Shown here: positions 1-9,004 of the stretch, piece after piece
How positions within the stretch are numbered: the stretch's first letter is position 1
Layout of the letters: every line of letters starts with the position of its first letter
NCBI GenBank assembly: GCA_938016265.1
Contig: CALLWB010000068.1
Span: forward strand, 88,400 to 152,399
Length of the DNA: 64,000 nt
Direction: 5' to 3'
DNA from: an uncultured Saprospiraceae bacterium
GTDB taxonomy: Bacteria; Bacteroidota; Bacteroidia; Chitinophagales; Saprospiraceae
Translations under genes and position numbers: made by a program
Notes under the pieces: generated by a model
Database searches by the model: none
Told to the model about the DNA's origin: nothing
What the model saw: only the letters and a program-made list of their open reading frames with translations

Positions 1-415
1 TTTTATGGGGTTAAAAAGTATTGCGTACTCTATTTTGGCTTTTCCGCATCGACCATTTGGATCCAATAAAACGTTAATTCAATACTATGTACATTGGTAT
101 TAAATTTCGTTACCAAAAACAAACTTCAAAGTTATCAAAGCCCAAAAACATTGGGCTATAGGCAGCAACCTGTCCTAAAAAAACAATTAGCAAACTTAAG
201 TGCTGGAAAAGAAAAAAGGAGAGACTTTGGCTATTTAGGAATAAGACTTTCTTATTGAAAGGGATGTCTGAATTTAAGGTTTCCACTGGGCTGGCTTCCA
301 CTGGGCTGGCTTCCACTGGGCTGGCTTCCACTGGGCTGGCTTCCACTGGGCTGGCTTCCAGGAAAACCCTTCGGCGGGCGCTGTGGCTTTGTTTTTAGCT
401 TCTACTTTATATTAA
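1..415. other. Gene-free left edge with hairpin and minisatellite
   Basis: I see no convincing gene here. There is a perfect 7-bp hairpin at 139-157 (AGCCCAA, 5-nt loop, TTGGGCT) and a 15-bp tandem repeat at 281-360, listed separately. A 78-codon frame crosses the repeat on the minus strand. Its composition (repeated EASPV followed by a Phe/Leu-rich run) looks like a chance reading of the repeat rather than a protein. The region lies downstream of the O-antigen ligase-like gene, so it is the 3' flank of that operon. Confidence 0.6.
281..360. repeat. 15-bp tandem repeat, five full copies plus a partial
   Basis: The unit TTCCACTGGGCTGGC is repeated five times without a mismatch at 281-355, followed by a partial copy TTCCA. 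The unit is G/C-richer than its surroundings. It lies 60 bp beyond the stop of the neighbouring minus-strand gene. Perfect identity between copies implies recent expansion by slippage. No function is evident. Confidence 0.95.
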
Positions 416-1633
416 CTACTTTCTACTACTTAAATAATGAAGCATTAACAGTACAAAAAACAGGTAAAATGCCGTTCCAATGGCTGTCTCAATCGTCGCC
501 TCCACCATAAATGAACAGAGCACAACAACATGGAAAACCAAAAACAGACCATCCCTAAAATTGGACCGATAAAACAATGGAAGAAGAAAACAAAAAAGGA
601 ATACTAACAAACCCAATATCCCTGTACCAACATAAAAAAACAGAAACTGATTGTGAGGTAACTTTGTAGGAATCTCCGGATAGTGTTTTTGATATGCCGT
701 ATGAAGCTCGGTGGGAAGGTCGCCTGTTCCAACACCAATGATGGGGTTGGAGCTGGTTGCCTTAAGGGCCATTTCGTAGGAGATCATTCGTTGAGTAAAG
801 GAATAGTCCCCGATTTTTCCCTCTTGATATTGTCGATAATCGTGTCGGGTGAGGTAGACTTGTGCTTGAAAAGCAGGAACAAAAAAGAAAGCCAGAACAG
901 GCAACAACAAAATGCCAAGGAGCCCAAAAATACCGAGAATGTATCGCCGCTCCAACAAAATATTCCGAACAATCAATACAAAAATAGCCGCATACAATGC
1001 CAAAAGACCGCTACGTACAGAAAGGAAATGGATAAAGACAAAAAGAAATCCAGTCATCAACAAAATCAACCACCTCTCCCATTTATACTTCAAAACAAAA
1101 TCGTCCGACCATAACTGAAAACCCGCCAATATGCCTAGGGCCGCCAACAAACTAAACCGAATATGGTTGATCGGTGTATCCATTGCACGACCTTGCTTGA
1201 TCCCATCCAAGATCTCCGCACTATGCATAAAATAGTTGATCAGCACCCCAATTCCCGAAAGGGTCATCAAAACCAACAGAAAATAAAAGATACTGTGGTA
1301 CTGTTTTTTTGTAAAAGAAGGGAGCCCAGCAAAGGCCAAAGGAAGTAACAAAAACGGCAGTTTTATCCGCAACCGCTCCTGCAAATATTCAAGATCACTA
1401 GAGTACAGACCGCCAAACAAAGAAATAAAAAAGATAATAGTAATCGCGACATAAGCCTTATTGCCCCAAAAATTGGACAACACCTGCTTGAAATCCCGTT
1501 GTACTACTCCAACAGCAATCAATCCAATCATACTTACCGTCAATAAAAATTTAGAGGCCAAAAAGCCTACTAGTAAAAGCAGGCAAAAGCCAAAGGCAAG
1601 GTGCTGACGAATTTGGTTTTCAGATTTTTCCAA
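416..1633 (-). CDS. O-antigen ligase / polymerase-like membrane protein
   Basis: A 405-residue polytopic inner-membrane protein with about 10-12 hydrophobic segments. The late loop has the layout of the Wzy/WaaL O-antigen ligase family: GVGTGDLPTELHTAYQ, then LPHNQFLFFYVGTGILG just before the last helices. In that family the His and flanking residues of the large periplasmic loop take part in moving undecaprenyl-linked glycan onto an acceptor. Whether this is a ligase, a polymerase or a protein glycosyltransferase cannot be told from sequence. The frame opens with TTG at 1633 because an in-frame stop lies a few codons upstream; the first in-frame ATG is about 35 residues further in, so the true N-terminus is uncertain. 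It lies 56 bp downstream of the FAD oxidoreductase on the same strand, a probable two-gene glycan operon. Confidence 0.8.
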   Translation of the reverse strand: MEKSENQIRQHLAFGFCLLLLVGFLASKFLLTVSMIGLIAVGVVQRDFKQVLSNFWGNKAYVAITIIFFISLFGGLYSSDLEYLQERLRIKLPFLLLPLAFAGLPSFTKKQYHSIFYFLLVLMTLSGIGVLINYFMHSAEILDGIKQGRAMDTPINHIRFSLLAALGILAGFQLWSDDFVLKYKWERWLILLMTGFLFVFIHFLSVRSGLLALYAAIFVLIVRNILLERRYILGIFGLLGILLLPVLAFFFVPAFQAQVYLTRHDYRQYQEGKIGDYSFTQRMISYEMALKATSSNPIIGVGTGDLPTELHTAYQKHYPEIPTKLPHNQFLFFYVGTGILGLLVFLFCFLLPLFYRSNFRDGLFLVFHVVVLCSFMVEATIETAIGTAFYLFFVLLMLHYLSSRK

Positions 1634-1689
1634 AATGCGAATAGGTAATGTCGGTTATTGGAGACAAGTAGAAAACGGGCCAAAGCCAA

Positions 1690-3111
1690 TTATATTTTCT
1701 CCAGACCGGTTTTTGTAATCACAGAAGACTCTTGATAGGTATCATAATCCGTATTGATCTGCCAAAGATTGTGTTCCTCCCCATCAGCAATGGATTGCGC
1801 AGAAAGTAAACCCATCAAAATACTATGATCCTGATTGTTGTATTTGAATGCGCCATAACGGCCAATAACAGACAACTTATCTACTGTCTTCAAGTATTCC
1901 TCAACAGGCTCCAATCGTTTTTTATACCCTTGATCATAAACCGGATAACAACGTGGTATTCTAAAAATGGACCCGTCAGATATTTCTGCATCTCCGATCA
2001 ATCCAGTTTGTCTGATTTCCTTTTTAGCGAGATCAATCAACTTTTCATCACTCCATTTCCAAAAATCATCCGTATCGCGGTAGCACCAGTATTCCAATAC
2101 CAAAATAGTAGTATCATCCTTTCCATAAAGGGTCGGCACCCAATTTCTAAAATTGGTGACACGGCCCATTCTCAAATCTGGAGAATGCACGTAAAGCCAA
2201 TTGTCTGGGAAGGTATCCTTCTCTTCTACTTTCAAATAGACAAGCAGCGTATCTCTAAATTTCAAAGAGTTGACTGAGTCCTTGACTACTTGAGGGGCTT
2301 CTGGCAAACGGTTGACCAACAGCGTAAGTGGCATAGAGGAAATGATGTGGTCGTATTCCTTGTACGTTCCATCTTCAAGAGTGATGGCTTTGGCGACTTG
2401 GTTTTCTGTGTGGACCATTTTAACTGGCGTTTTCAGAAAGAGCTTGCCTCCATTTTCTACCATGAGGTCCGCCATCCGACTATAGATCATGCCCGTTCCT
2501 TCAACAGGATAGGCAAACTGATCAACTAATGTCTTATGTTTATTGCCGCGATTGCCAATGAAGGCATTTTTTATCGCTTCGAAAAGGGAGAGTTTTTTGA
2601 TTCGCTGTGCAGCAAAATCTTCATCTAGTTCTTTGCAGGAAATACCCCATAGTTTTTCGCTATACGTCTTAAAGAAGATTTCGAAAAGCTGTCTGCCAAA
2701 ACGGGAGGTCACCCAATTTTCAAAAGAACCATCGGGTTTCGTAGGGCTAGCTTTCTCTTTCAGATAACTAAACAAACAACTTACCGCCTTGAACGGCCCC
2801 AAGTTGAGCAACGCATTGAATGGCTTCAGCGGATAATAGAAAAATTTGCCTTTATAGTAGATTCTGGTCAGTCGATCTACCATTTCGTAGTCATTGCCAG
2901 CGACTTCGAGCCACAATTTGTTGACGCGGATATCATTGCTAAAAAAGCGGTGAGGTCCAATGTCCACCTTTTGGTCCCACAAATCAATCGTTCTGGCCAT
3001 CCCTCCGACCTGATCACTGGCTTCAAAAAGTTCAACGTCGATCCCTTTTTTTGCCAGTACATAGGCGGCGGTCATTCCAGCAGGTCCTGCACCGATTACA
3101 GCAACTTTCAT
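1690..3111 (-). CDS. FAD-dependent oxidoreductase (amine oxidase / HemY-GLF type)
   Basis: A 473-residue soluble flavoprotein. Residues 1-30 form the Rossmann dinucleotide fold with GAGPAGMTAAY, followed by the acidic end of strand 2 (ELFEAS) and the second FAD contact QVGGMARTID. The IGPHRFFSND segment near residue 52 is typical of the protoporphyrinogen oxidase / UDP-galactopyranose mutase-like group (COG1232) found in polysaccharide loci. There is no signal peptide. The neighbouring O-antigen ligase-like gene suggests a part in sugar-nucleotide or glycan-lipid chemistry, but the substrate is not shown by the sequence. The start is an ATG with a TAACTTTG -7 element about 35 bp upstream. Confidence 0.8.
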   Translation of the reverse strand: MKVAVIGAGPAGMTAAYVLAKKGIDVELFEASDQVGGMARTIDLWDQKVDIGPHRFFSNDIRVNKLWLEVAGNDYEMVDRLTRIYYKGKFFYYPLKPFNALLNLGPFKAVSCLFSYLKEKASPTKPDGSFENWVTSRFGRQLFEIFFKTYSEKLWGISCKELDEDFAAQRIKKLSLFEAIKNAFIGNRGNKHKTLVDQFAYPVEGTGMIYSRMADLMVENGGKLFLKTPVKMVHTENQVAKAITLEDGTYKEYDHIISSMPLTLLVNRLPEAPQVVKDSVNSLKFRDTLLVYLKVEEKDTFPDNWLYVHSPDLRMGRVTNFRNWVPTLYGKDDTTILVLEYWCYRDTDDFWKWSDEKLIDLAKKEIRQTGLIGDAEISDGSIFRIPRCYPVYDQGYKKRLEPVEEYLKTVDKLSVIGRYGAFKYNNQDHSILMGLLSAQSIADGEEHNLWQINTDYDTYQESSVITKTGLEKI

Positions 3112-3143
3112 TTAGTTAAGATTTGGTCTAGTAAAATGGAGGT

Positions 3144-3151
3144 CAAAGTTA
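3144..3151 (-). promoter_or_regulatory. Predicted -7 promoter element
   Basis: Read on the minus strand this is TAACTTTG, which fits the Bacteroidota sigma-A -7 consensus TAnnTTTG. It would drive the FAD oxidoreductase and O-antigen ligase pair. I do not see a clear -33 TTG at the usual distance, so this rests on the -7 box alone. Confidence 0.45.
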
Positions 3152-3267
3152 AGCAATTTGCCTTGAATTCTATTGTCATTTTTCTCAAACAAACAAGTAG
3201 TGCCAAACTTTAACGTATTTGGGAATTCCTTCTTAGGTCCCATCATTAAAAAGTAGGTAATCAAATA

Positions 3268-3304
3268 AAAACAGACTACTCAAAAATCCAAAGTAGTCTG
3301 TTTT
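3268..3304 (-). terminator. Intrinsic terminator downstream of asnS
   Basis: A 13-bp perfect stem (AAAACAGACTACT against AGTAGTCTGTTTT) with an 11-nt loop. It ends in TTTT when read on the minus strand and lies about 40 bp beyond the asnS stop. The symmetric A/T tails mean it could work on both strands. Confidence 0.85.
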
Positions 3305-3341
3305 ATATTTGCCTTCATTTGAAGAATTTTTTTTTATTCTA

Positions 3342-4859
3342 TTAAGGTGTCAATCGACCGTATCGGCGTGGGAAAGGGTTGGTTTCCCTTACATGATCAA
3401 GGTTGCAAACCCAACGGACAATACGAGCCAACCCTAATCCAAATCCAGCATGTGGGACGGAACCAAAGCGACGCAAGTCAAGGTACCATTCAAACTCAGA
3501 CATCGGCAAATCGTGCTCCTTGATTTTCCGAACAAGGACATCCAGGCTGGTTTCTCTTTCTGAGCCACCTACTATTTCTCCGAAGCCTTCAGGCGCAAGC
3601 AAATCGACTCCTTTTACATAGTTCGGGTCGCCGTCTACTTCTTTCATATAGAATGCTTTGATTTTTGACGGCCAGTTGTACACCATAACCGGAGCATCAA
3701 AAACTCTGGTCAAAACGGTTTCGTCCGATCCACCAAAGTCCTCTCCATCTTTGAAGTTTCTAGCAGATTCTATCCATTTTGGAATGTTTCTGCACTGTTC
3801 TTCCAGTGTGCTGATTTCCTTTTTCAGTTGGAGTATTTTACTTTCGTTAAATTTTCGCACACCTTTCTTTACACCGCCAGCAATGGTCGTCTCCCGCTCT
3901 TTGACTTCTGCGTTCTTTTCTTCGATTCCTTGCTTTGCTGCAGCGAGGTCTTCTTCTTGCACGGTGATGGCGTTTTTCCCGTTTACTTCCTTGTTTCCTT
4001 GGAGGATTTGTACGGCATCGACATATTTTACTCGTGGGAATACCTGGTTGACACTTTCCAGTTTGCTGATGTCTCTACCAAGTACTTCCAATTCTGTTTG
4101 GTTGTTTTTCAGGACTCTGTTGATGAGGTGTTTGGTGAAGGCCTCAATCAAGTCCATGTTCATTTCGTTGGTATAGAACGCCATCTCTGGTTCGATCATC
4201 CAAAACTCAGCTAAGTGTCTTGGGGTATCTGATTTTTCAGCACGGAATGTCGGGCCAAAGGTGTAAATTTTCCCTTGTGCCATGGCCATCGCTTCACCAT
4301 ATAGCTGGCCGGACTGTGCCAAATAGGCTGGTTCTCCAAAAAAATCAGTTTCAAACAAATCTGTCGTCCCTTCGCAAGCGCTTCCTGTAAAAATTGGAGA
4401 ATCCATCTGAATAAATCCGTTGTTCTGGAAATACTCATGAATTCCCATTTTCAATTCGTTTCTGATACGCATGATTGCCCACTGTCGTTTGGAGCGCAGC
4501 CATAAGTGTCTTTTGTCTGCCAAAAACCGAACGCCGTGCGCTTTATTGGCAATCGGATATTCTGCAGAAATATGATAAATTTCAAGGCTAGAGACTTGCA
4601 GCTCATAGCCGCCCATCTGTTTTTCGTCTTTGACCACCATTCCCGTAAGGGCAAGAGAACTCTCTTGTGTGAGGCTTTTTGCAAGCTCAAATTGTTCTTC
4701 GCCGACGGCATCCAATGATATGACGCATTGTGCAAATCCGCTTCCGTCCCTGAAGACTACGAAGATGTTTGTTTTACTTTCGCGTTTGTTGGCTACCCAT
4801 CCTTTTACGGTGATCTCTTTCCCTTCATGCGTGGGAAACTCTTTTATATATTGATGCAT
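3342..4859 (-). CDS. asnS: Asparagine--tRNA ligase
   Basis: A class IIb aminoacyl-tRNA synthetase of 505 residues that charges tRNA-Asn. The N-terminal OB-fold anticodon-binding domain has ITVKGWVANKRESKTNIFVVF. Class II motif 2 is FGPTFRAEKSDTPRHLAEFW and motif 3 is GFGLGLARIVRWVCN near the C-terminus. A charged, coiled-coil-like insertion of roughly 50 residues rich in Lys and Glu (from EEKNAEVKERETT to STLEEQCRNI) makes the protein longer than the ~466-residue E. coli enzyme; inserts at this place are usual in Bacteroidota AsnRS. The frame is open for 35 more codons upstream, but MHQYIKEFPTHEGKEI is the conserved N-terminus, so the ATG at 4859 is chosen. It has its own terminator downstream. 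Confidence 0.96.
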   Translation of the reverse strand: MHQYIKEFPTHEGKEITVKGWVANKRESKTNIFVVFRDGSGFAQCVISLDAVGEEQFELAKSLTQESSLALTGMVVKDEKQMGGYELQVSSLEIYHISAEYPIANKAHGVRFLADKRHLWLRSKRQWAIMRIRNELKMGIHEYFQNNGFIQMDSPIFTGSACEGTTDLFETDFFGEPAYLAQSGQLYGEAMAMAQGKIYTFGPTFRAEKSDTPRHLAEFWMIEPEMAFYTNEMNMDLIEAFTKHLINRVLKNNQTELEVLGRDISKLESVNQVFPRVKYVDAVQILQGNKEVNGKNAITVQEEDLAAAKQGIEEKNAEVKERETTIAGGVKKGVRKFNESKILQLKKEISTLEEQCRNIPKWIESARNFKDGEDFGGSDETVLTRVFDAPVMVYNWPSKIKAFYMKEVDGDPNYVKGVDLLAPEGFGEIVGGSERETSLDVLVRKIKEHDLPMSEFEWYLDLRRFGSVPHAGFGLGLARIVRWVCNLDHVRETNPFPRRYGRLTP

Positions 4860-5335
4860 GATTACGATTTTGTAGTGGCCTACGAATTGAAATCCGTGCC
4901 ACCATTGTCTTAAAACTTGTTTACTAATACGAAGGGAGACGAATCCGTCTCTAGTTTTCGTCAATTACGACAGGCAGCGGTCAATTGATGCCGCTGCCGA
5001 TTAATATTTAAAAGTAAACAAATCACAATAATTCAATTTTTTAGGAGTGCGAAACTAAGGAAAATTATGGTAACCTAAAAGAGTAACGTAATCTTGTTAC
5101 TAGGCTAACAACCGTTTTTAAAGAATAATTCAATTGGTAGGAATATTTGTACAGATATTTTTTTTGTTGCAATATGATGTGCCGAGAACTTGTTAAAAAG
5201 GAATTGGCAGTTGAGATAGGGGCAAAAGCGGATGTAGCCACTATGTTTGTAGTAGAATGCTTCTTGAATATTTAGTTATTGGCGGTATTAGGTTTAAATC
5301 GTATCCCGTCTAATTTCTACCTCCTACTCAAAACC
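4860..5335. other. Intergenic region upstream of asnS
   Basis: AT-rich and without a credible gene on either strand. On the minus strand a TAGTTTCG sequence near 5050, a one-base variant of the -7 element, could be the asnS promoter; the leader would then be almost 190 nt. Nothing else was recognised. Confidence 0.4.
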
Positions 5336-5788
5336 CTATCTTTCAAAAATAAACGGGAAGGTAATTTCCTCATTGGAAACGATCGCTTTTAGTTGGGCGC
5401 CTTCCATAAAGTATTCTATTTTTTTTGGAAAATCATTTTCCTTGTTTTCGCAAATAAATCGCCCTTTCGTTTGGCTGGTAAATGGGAAATAAACAGGGGC
5501 ATCCTTGCCAAGAATAACTTCGAGATTTAGCACCCCGTTTATAGGAAGAATTTTCATGTACTCCTTAGAAACCGTATCTTTTTCTACCATGGTGTATCCA
5601 ATTCCTTCTAGCACTGTGGCGGACTTTCGGTCCCAGTGTTCGTAGGTCTTTTGGCCTTCTTGGTCGTTGGTGCGATTCCAAGTTCCCAGTAGCCAGTCAA
5701 TGTTGTTTTCAGGTAGTGTTTTGGGAGTCGATGGCTGGTTGCAGGAGGAGATTATTACCAGGAGGATTATTATTGGTGAATATTTCAT
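5336..5788 (-). CDS. Small lipoprotein, DUF6265-like
   Basis: A 150-residue exported lipoprotein. The N-terminus MKYSPIIILLVIISSC is a signal peptide ending in a lipobox with the acylated Cys at 16. The mature part starts with a Pro/Asn/Thr linker, then WLLGTWNRTNDQEGQKTYEHW, the opening of a small lipocalin-like beta-barrel of the DUF6265 type (WLxGxWxR...YExW). No catalytic residues are evident. It ends 22 bp before the flavin monooxygenase start on the same strand side, downstream of it, so the two may be co-transcribed. Its function is unknown. Confidence 0.7.
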   Translation of the reverse strand: MKYSPIIILLVIISSCNQPSTPKTLPENNIDWLLGTWNRTNDQEGQKTYEHWDRKSATVLEGIGYTMVEKDTVSKEYMKILPINGVLNLEVILGKDAPVYFPFTSQTKGRFICENKENDFPKKIEYFMEGAQLKAIVSNEEITFPFIFER

Positions 5789-5810
5789 TTTTCAACAGTT
5801 TTAATATGGA

Positions 5811-7109
5811 TTAACCTAGCATTTTTTCGTGTTTCGCTAATTCTTTTAGGTAGGTGTCCTTGTGGACATAGTAGGCCATACGGTCTAACTTTATGTATTT
5901 GTATCCACCATTTAGGTTAGGAATAGACTTACTTTTGGCGTCAATCAATTTTTGCGCTTTTTGTGGTGTTTCTTCTTGTGCTTTGATAAATTTGGCTACC
6001 AGATTTGACATTTTTGCACGTCCGTGCCATCCGATTCCTGCAGCTTCTATCATACTGAGGACAAATAGATTGTTGTGTTTAGGGTGGAAAATATTCAAAT
6101 ACAATTTTGGCGCAGCCCCATTCCAATTCAGATGTTCCTGATCAATAAACGGATAGTGCAACTTATAGCCAGTCGCCAATAACACCAAATCATAATCTTC
6201 AGACGTCCCATCTTTGAAATGAATCGTCTTCCCGTCCATCTTTTTTATGTCTGCCTTTACGGAAATATCTCCATGTCCAATATGGTAAAGAATAAGGCTG
6301 TTAACAATCGGGTGGGATTCATACAGTTTGTGATCTGGTTTTGGAAACCCAAAATTTTCAGGATCTCCTGTAAAGAATTTCAACAAAACAGTATCCAATC
6401 GCTGTTTTACTGGCTTGGGGAAAGTCAGTTTACCGCCAATAGAGTCCGCGGGTTTTCCAAAAACGTACTTTGGCACAAAATGATAGCCTCTTCGAACGCT
6501 GATATCTACACTCTTTGCCCGATGCACAGCGTCGACAGCAATATCGCAACCACTATTCCCTGCACCAATAATCAACACCCGTTTGCCTTCAAAAAGAGCA
6601 GCGTTTTTATAACTTTTTGAATGAATGATCTCCCCGTCAAACTGGCCTTCGAAGGTTGGAATATTAGGGTGCGATAGATTCCCATTCGCGATAAGCACGC
6701 CTTTATACAAATGAGTGCCTCCTGGTTTTACAGTGATTTCCCAGCCGCCATCGACTGGTTTAAGTTGCTCTACTTGAGTATTGAAGAAATAATTTTTGTA
6801 CAAATCAAAGTGCTCCGCAAAATCTATAAAATATTGACGCATCTCTCGGTGACTAGGATAGTCCGCCACGGTTTCTCTCATTGGAAAGTCGGTAAATTCA
6901 GTCATTCGTTTGGAGGAAATCAGGTGTGCTGACTCGTAGACAGTGCTGTTTTCGTTTTCAATATTCCAGAGACCACCTACGTTTGCGGCGGATTCAAACC
7001 CATCAAAAGAAATTCCTTGTTCTTTTAGGTTTTTTGCTGCAGCAAGGCCAGCTGGGCCCGCTCCAATTATTGCATATTTTTCAGAAGTGTTTTCGTAAAT
7101 GGTATTCAT
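5811..7109 (-). CDS. Flavin-containing monooxygenase
   Basis: A 432-residue class B flavoprotein monooxygenase. The FAD-binding GAGPAGLAAAKNL lies at residues 16-28 and is followed by GFESAANVGGLW. A second Rossmann motif for NADPH, IIGAGNSGCDIAVDAV, lies near residue 180. The ATGY motif (LLATGYKLHYPFID) near residue 320 is a hallmark of FMO and Baeyer-Villiger enzymes. There is no signal peptide, so it acts in the cytoplasm. Substrates of this family range from amines and sulfides to ketones, and nothing here narrows it. The start is an ATG at 7109; the lipoprotein gene follows after about 20 bp. Confidence 0.88.
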   Translation of the reverse strand: MNTIYENTSEKYAIIGAGPAGLAAAKNLKEQGISFDGFESAANVGGLWNIENENSTVYESAHLISSKRMTEFTDFPMRETVADYPSHREMRQYFIDFAEHFDLYKNYFFNTQVEQLKPVDGGWEITVKPGGTHLYKGVLIANGNLSHPNIPTFEGQFDGEIIHSKSYKNAALFEGKRVLIIGAGNSGCDIAVDAVHRAKSVDISVRRGYHFVPKYVFGKPADSIGGKLTFPKPVKQRLDTVLLKFFTGDPENFGFPKPDHKLYESHPIVNSLILYHIGHGDISVKADIKKMDGKTIHFKDGTSEDYDLVLLATGYKLHYPFIDQEHLNWNGAAPKLYLNIFHPKHNNLFVLSMIEAAGIGWHGRAKMSNLVAKFIKAQEETPQKAQKLIDAKSKSIPNLNGGYKYIKLDRMAYYVHKDTYLKELAKHEKMLG

Positions 7110-7281
7110 AAAATCGGGATCTTTCTTGTTGGAACTTAAACAAAGTTTACGCTAGAGTTGTTATTATACATAAGTTTCCTTAAAATTAGGAATTAATTTT
7201 GGATATTCTACTGTAGGTTGTTTGCCCTTGATTAGATATGCCAACTAATTCGTTTTTCAAAACTTCTCAAACAACTATTTT

Positions 7282-8142
7282 ATGAAAATTAGGTTCTTTC
7301 TTATTCTATTGGCTGGAATTGGGGCATACATTCTTAATTCTGGTGCTACCCAAGGGGCCGCAAATGTATTGAATGACGGGTATACGGGAGCTCCCGGGGA
7401 CAAAACGGGCTGCTCAATAACCAACTGCCATGCGGATATCAATTCGTTTGGAACCTCTGTAACAATTGAAGTAATGGATGCTGCAAGCGGGAGCCCAGTT
7501 ACCTCTTACATTCCTAGTACTATTTACGATGTAAAAGTAACCATTGGAACGACTTCTGCTCCTGCTGGGTATGGGTTTCAAATAATTTGTCTGCATGACC
7601 AAAACAATGCTCAAGCGGGGAATTGGTCTGCTCCTGGCACCGATGTTCGGTTGTCCACTTCTACAGTTACAGGACGCAACTACGCCGAACACAACAAGCG
7701 AAGCACCACCAACAATTTTACCGTAAAATGGCAGGCACCAGGTTTTGCGTCTAGTACCGGCAGTGTGACTTTTTATGCCTCCGGCAATTCTGCCAATGGA
7801 AATAATATGAAAAGTGGCGATGACCCGGGCAATGCATCCTTTACAATTCCAGAGCAAACATCAGGAGGAATCTTCGAGAATGATCGATTGGCGGTACACC
7901 TTAGTTTTTACCCTAATCCGGCCAGCGAATTTCTGAACATTGATATCGCGGGTGAATTGTCAGGCAATTATGATTTGGAAATTTTTGACGAGTTAGGAAG
8001 AAAAACCACAACGGAAAATCTAGCATTGAGTGCTGGAGACAATAACCATCAAATGGATGTTTGTGATTTTGTGCCGGGGACATATACCTTGAGATTGCAC
8101 AAGGATGGAAAATATAAAACGGCTCGTTTTGTGAAATTATAA
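7282..8142 (+). CDS. Secreted choice-of-anchor V protein with T9SS sorting domain
   Basis: A 286-residue exported protein. A signal peptide covers about residues 1-22. The mature N-terminus carries GAPGDKTGCSITNCHAD (about residues 34-50), the conserved start of the choice-of-anchor V (Reeler-like) domain, in which a Cys...CH motif resembles a haem c attachment site. Here the spacing is CX4CH instead of CX2CH. A beta-rich domain follows to about 190. From about 205 to the end is a type A T9SS sorting domain (SFYPNPASEFLNID ... PGTYTLRLHKDGK ... RFVKL). It should therefore cross the outer membrane by the type IX system and be attached or released at the surface. It is transcribed divergently from the monooxygenase. 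Confidence 0.85.
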   Translation: MKIRFFLILLAGIGAYILNSGATQGAANVLNDGYTGAPGDKTGCSITNCHADINSFGTSVTIEVMDAASGSPVTSYIPSTIYDVKVTIGTTSAPAGYGFQIICLHDQNNAQAGNWSAPGTDVRLSTSTVTGRNYAEHNKRSTTNNFTVKWQAPGFASSTGSVTFYASGNSANGNNMKSGDDPGNASFTIPEQTSGGIFENDRLAVHLSFYPNPASEFLNIDIAGELSGNYDLEIFDELGRKTTTENLALSAGDNNHQMDVCDFVPGTYTLRLHKDGKYKTARFVKL

Positions 8143-8306
8143 ATCCGCTTTCGCGGAATAAAAAAGTAAGCATCATTAAACATTTCGTCGTTGGATTTAT
8201 CCACTGGATAGGATAAGGTTCCTTTTTGAATTGCCGAAAGTCAGACCACATTCAAAACTCTTCGAGATCGTTCAGGAATCTTCAAGATTGTGAAGGAATC
8301 CTTTTT

Positions 8307-8924
8307 TTATCCATTGATTTTGCTCATGCTCCGGCCTAAACCGATGGTGCCGAAAGAGAGTACGCCGTCCATTGCGCGTTCTACTAAATCAGGAAGTTGT
8401 TCTACTTCTTTTTTTTCCCATTTCCCCAGGACAAAATCGACTTGTCGCCCTTTGTTGAAATTGTTTCCAATACCAAAGCGCAATCTGGCGTAATTTTGAC
8501 TGCTTAGCTTTAGGTTGATGTCTTTCAGACCGTTATGTCCGCCGTCTTTTCCTTTTCCGCGGAGTCTGATTTTTCCAAGGTCGAGATTCAGGTCGTCAAC
8601 AATTACCAGGAGGTTTTCTGGTTTTAAGTTGAGTTTTTGAATCCAATAGAGGACTGCCTTTCCGCTTAAGTTCATAAACGTGGTTGGCTTCAGTAAATGA
8701 AAGGTTCTTCCTTTGTGTTTGAAATTGGCGGTGTAACCTAGACGATCGTCTTTGAATTTGACTTCAAATTTTTTGGCGAGGTGATCTATTACTTCAAAGC
8801 CTATGTTGTGTCTGGTGTCGTCGTATTCTGCACCAATATTGCCCAGGCCAACGATCAGATATTTCATAGGATCCGGCTCTTTATTTTTATTTAGAAAAAA
8901 CGAAAAAAAGTCTTTAAACATCAT
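8307..8924 (-). CDS. pth: Peptidyl-tRNA hydrolase
   Basis: The bacterial Pth enzyme, which cuts peptidyl-tRNA released from stalled ribosomes. Diagnostic segments are YLIVGLGNIGAEYDDTRHNI with the catalytic His, TFMNLSGKAV, and VIVDDLNLDLGKIRLR followed by GKGKDGGHNGLKDI. The frame is 205 residues from the ATG at 8924; an alternative ATG at 8867 (MKYLIVGLGN) gives 186 residues and matches the usual E. coli-type start. Bacteroidota homologues often carry a short extension, so the longer form is kept. It lies downstream of the L25 gene, an arrangement (L25/Ctc then Pth) conserved in many bacteria, though a terminator separates them here. Confidence 0.93.
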   Translation of the reverse strand: MMFKDFFSFFLNKNKEPDPMKYLIVGLGNIGAEYDDTRHNIGFEVIDHLAKKFEVKFKDDRLGYTANFKHKGRTFHLLKPTTFMNLSGKAVLYWIQKLNLKPENLLVIVDDLNLDLGKIRLRGKGKDGGHNGLKDINLKLSSQNYARLRFGIGNNFNKGRQVDFVLGKWEKKEVEQLPDLVERAMDGVLSFGTIGLGRSMSKING

Positions 8925-8938
8925 ATAGTACTAAACAC

Positions 8939-8972
8939 GAAAAGAGACGTAAAAAGTTTCACGTCTCTTTTC
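8939..8972 (-). terminator. Intrinsic terminator between L25 gene and pth
   Basis: A 12-bp stem (GAAAAGAGACGT with ACGTCTCTTTTC) around a 10-nt loop, placed just after the L25 stop on the minus strand and directly before the pth start. It should limit read-through from the L25 gene into pth. Confidence 0.8.
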
Positions 8973-9004
8973 AAAATATTTTTAGCTAAAAATGGAGTGT
9001 CAGA

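Noticed and set aside
110..346. 78-codon minus-strand frame starting in the 15-bp repeat (repeated EASPV)
   Set aside because: The frame exists because a 15-bp unit keeps phase. The downstream part is low-quality Phe/Leu/Ser sequence with no signal or domain.
8144..8157. Small hairpin TCCGC-TTTC-GCGGA after the choice-of-anchor V gene as a terminator
   Set aside because: The stem is only 5 bp and is followed by A-rich sequence rather than a T-run.
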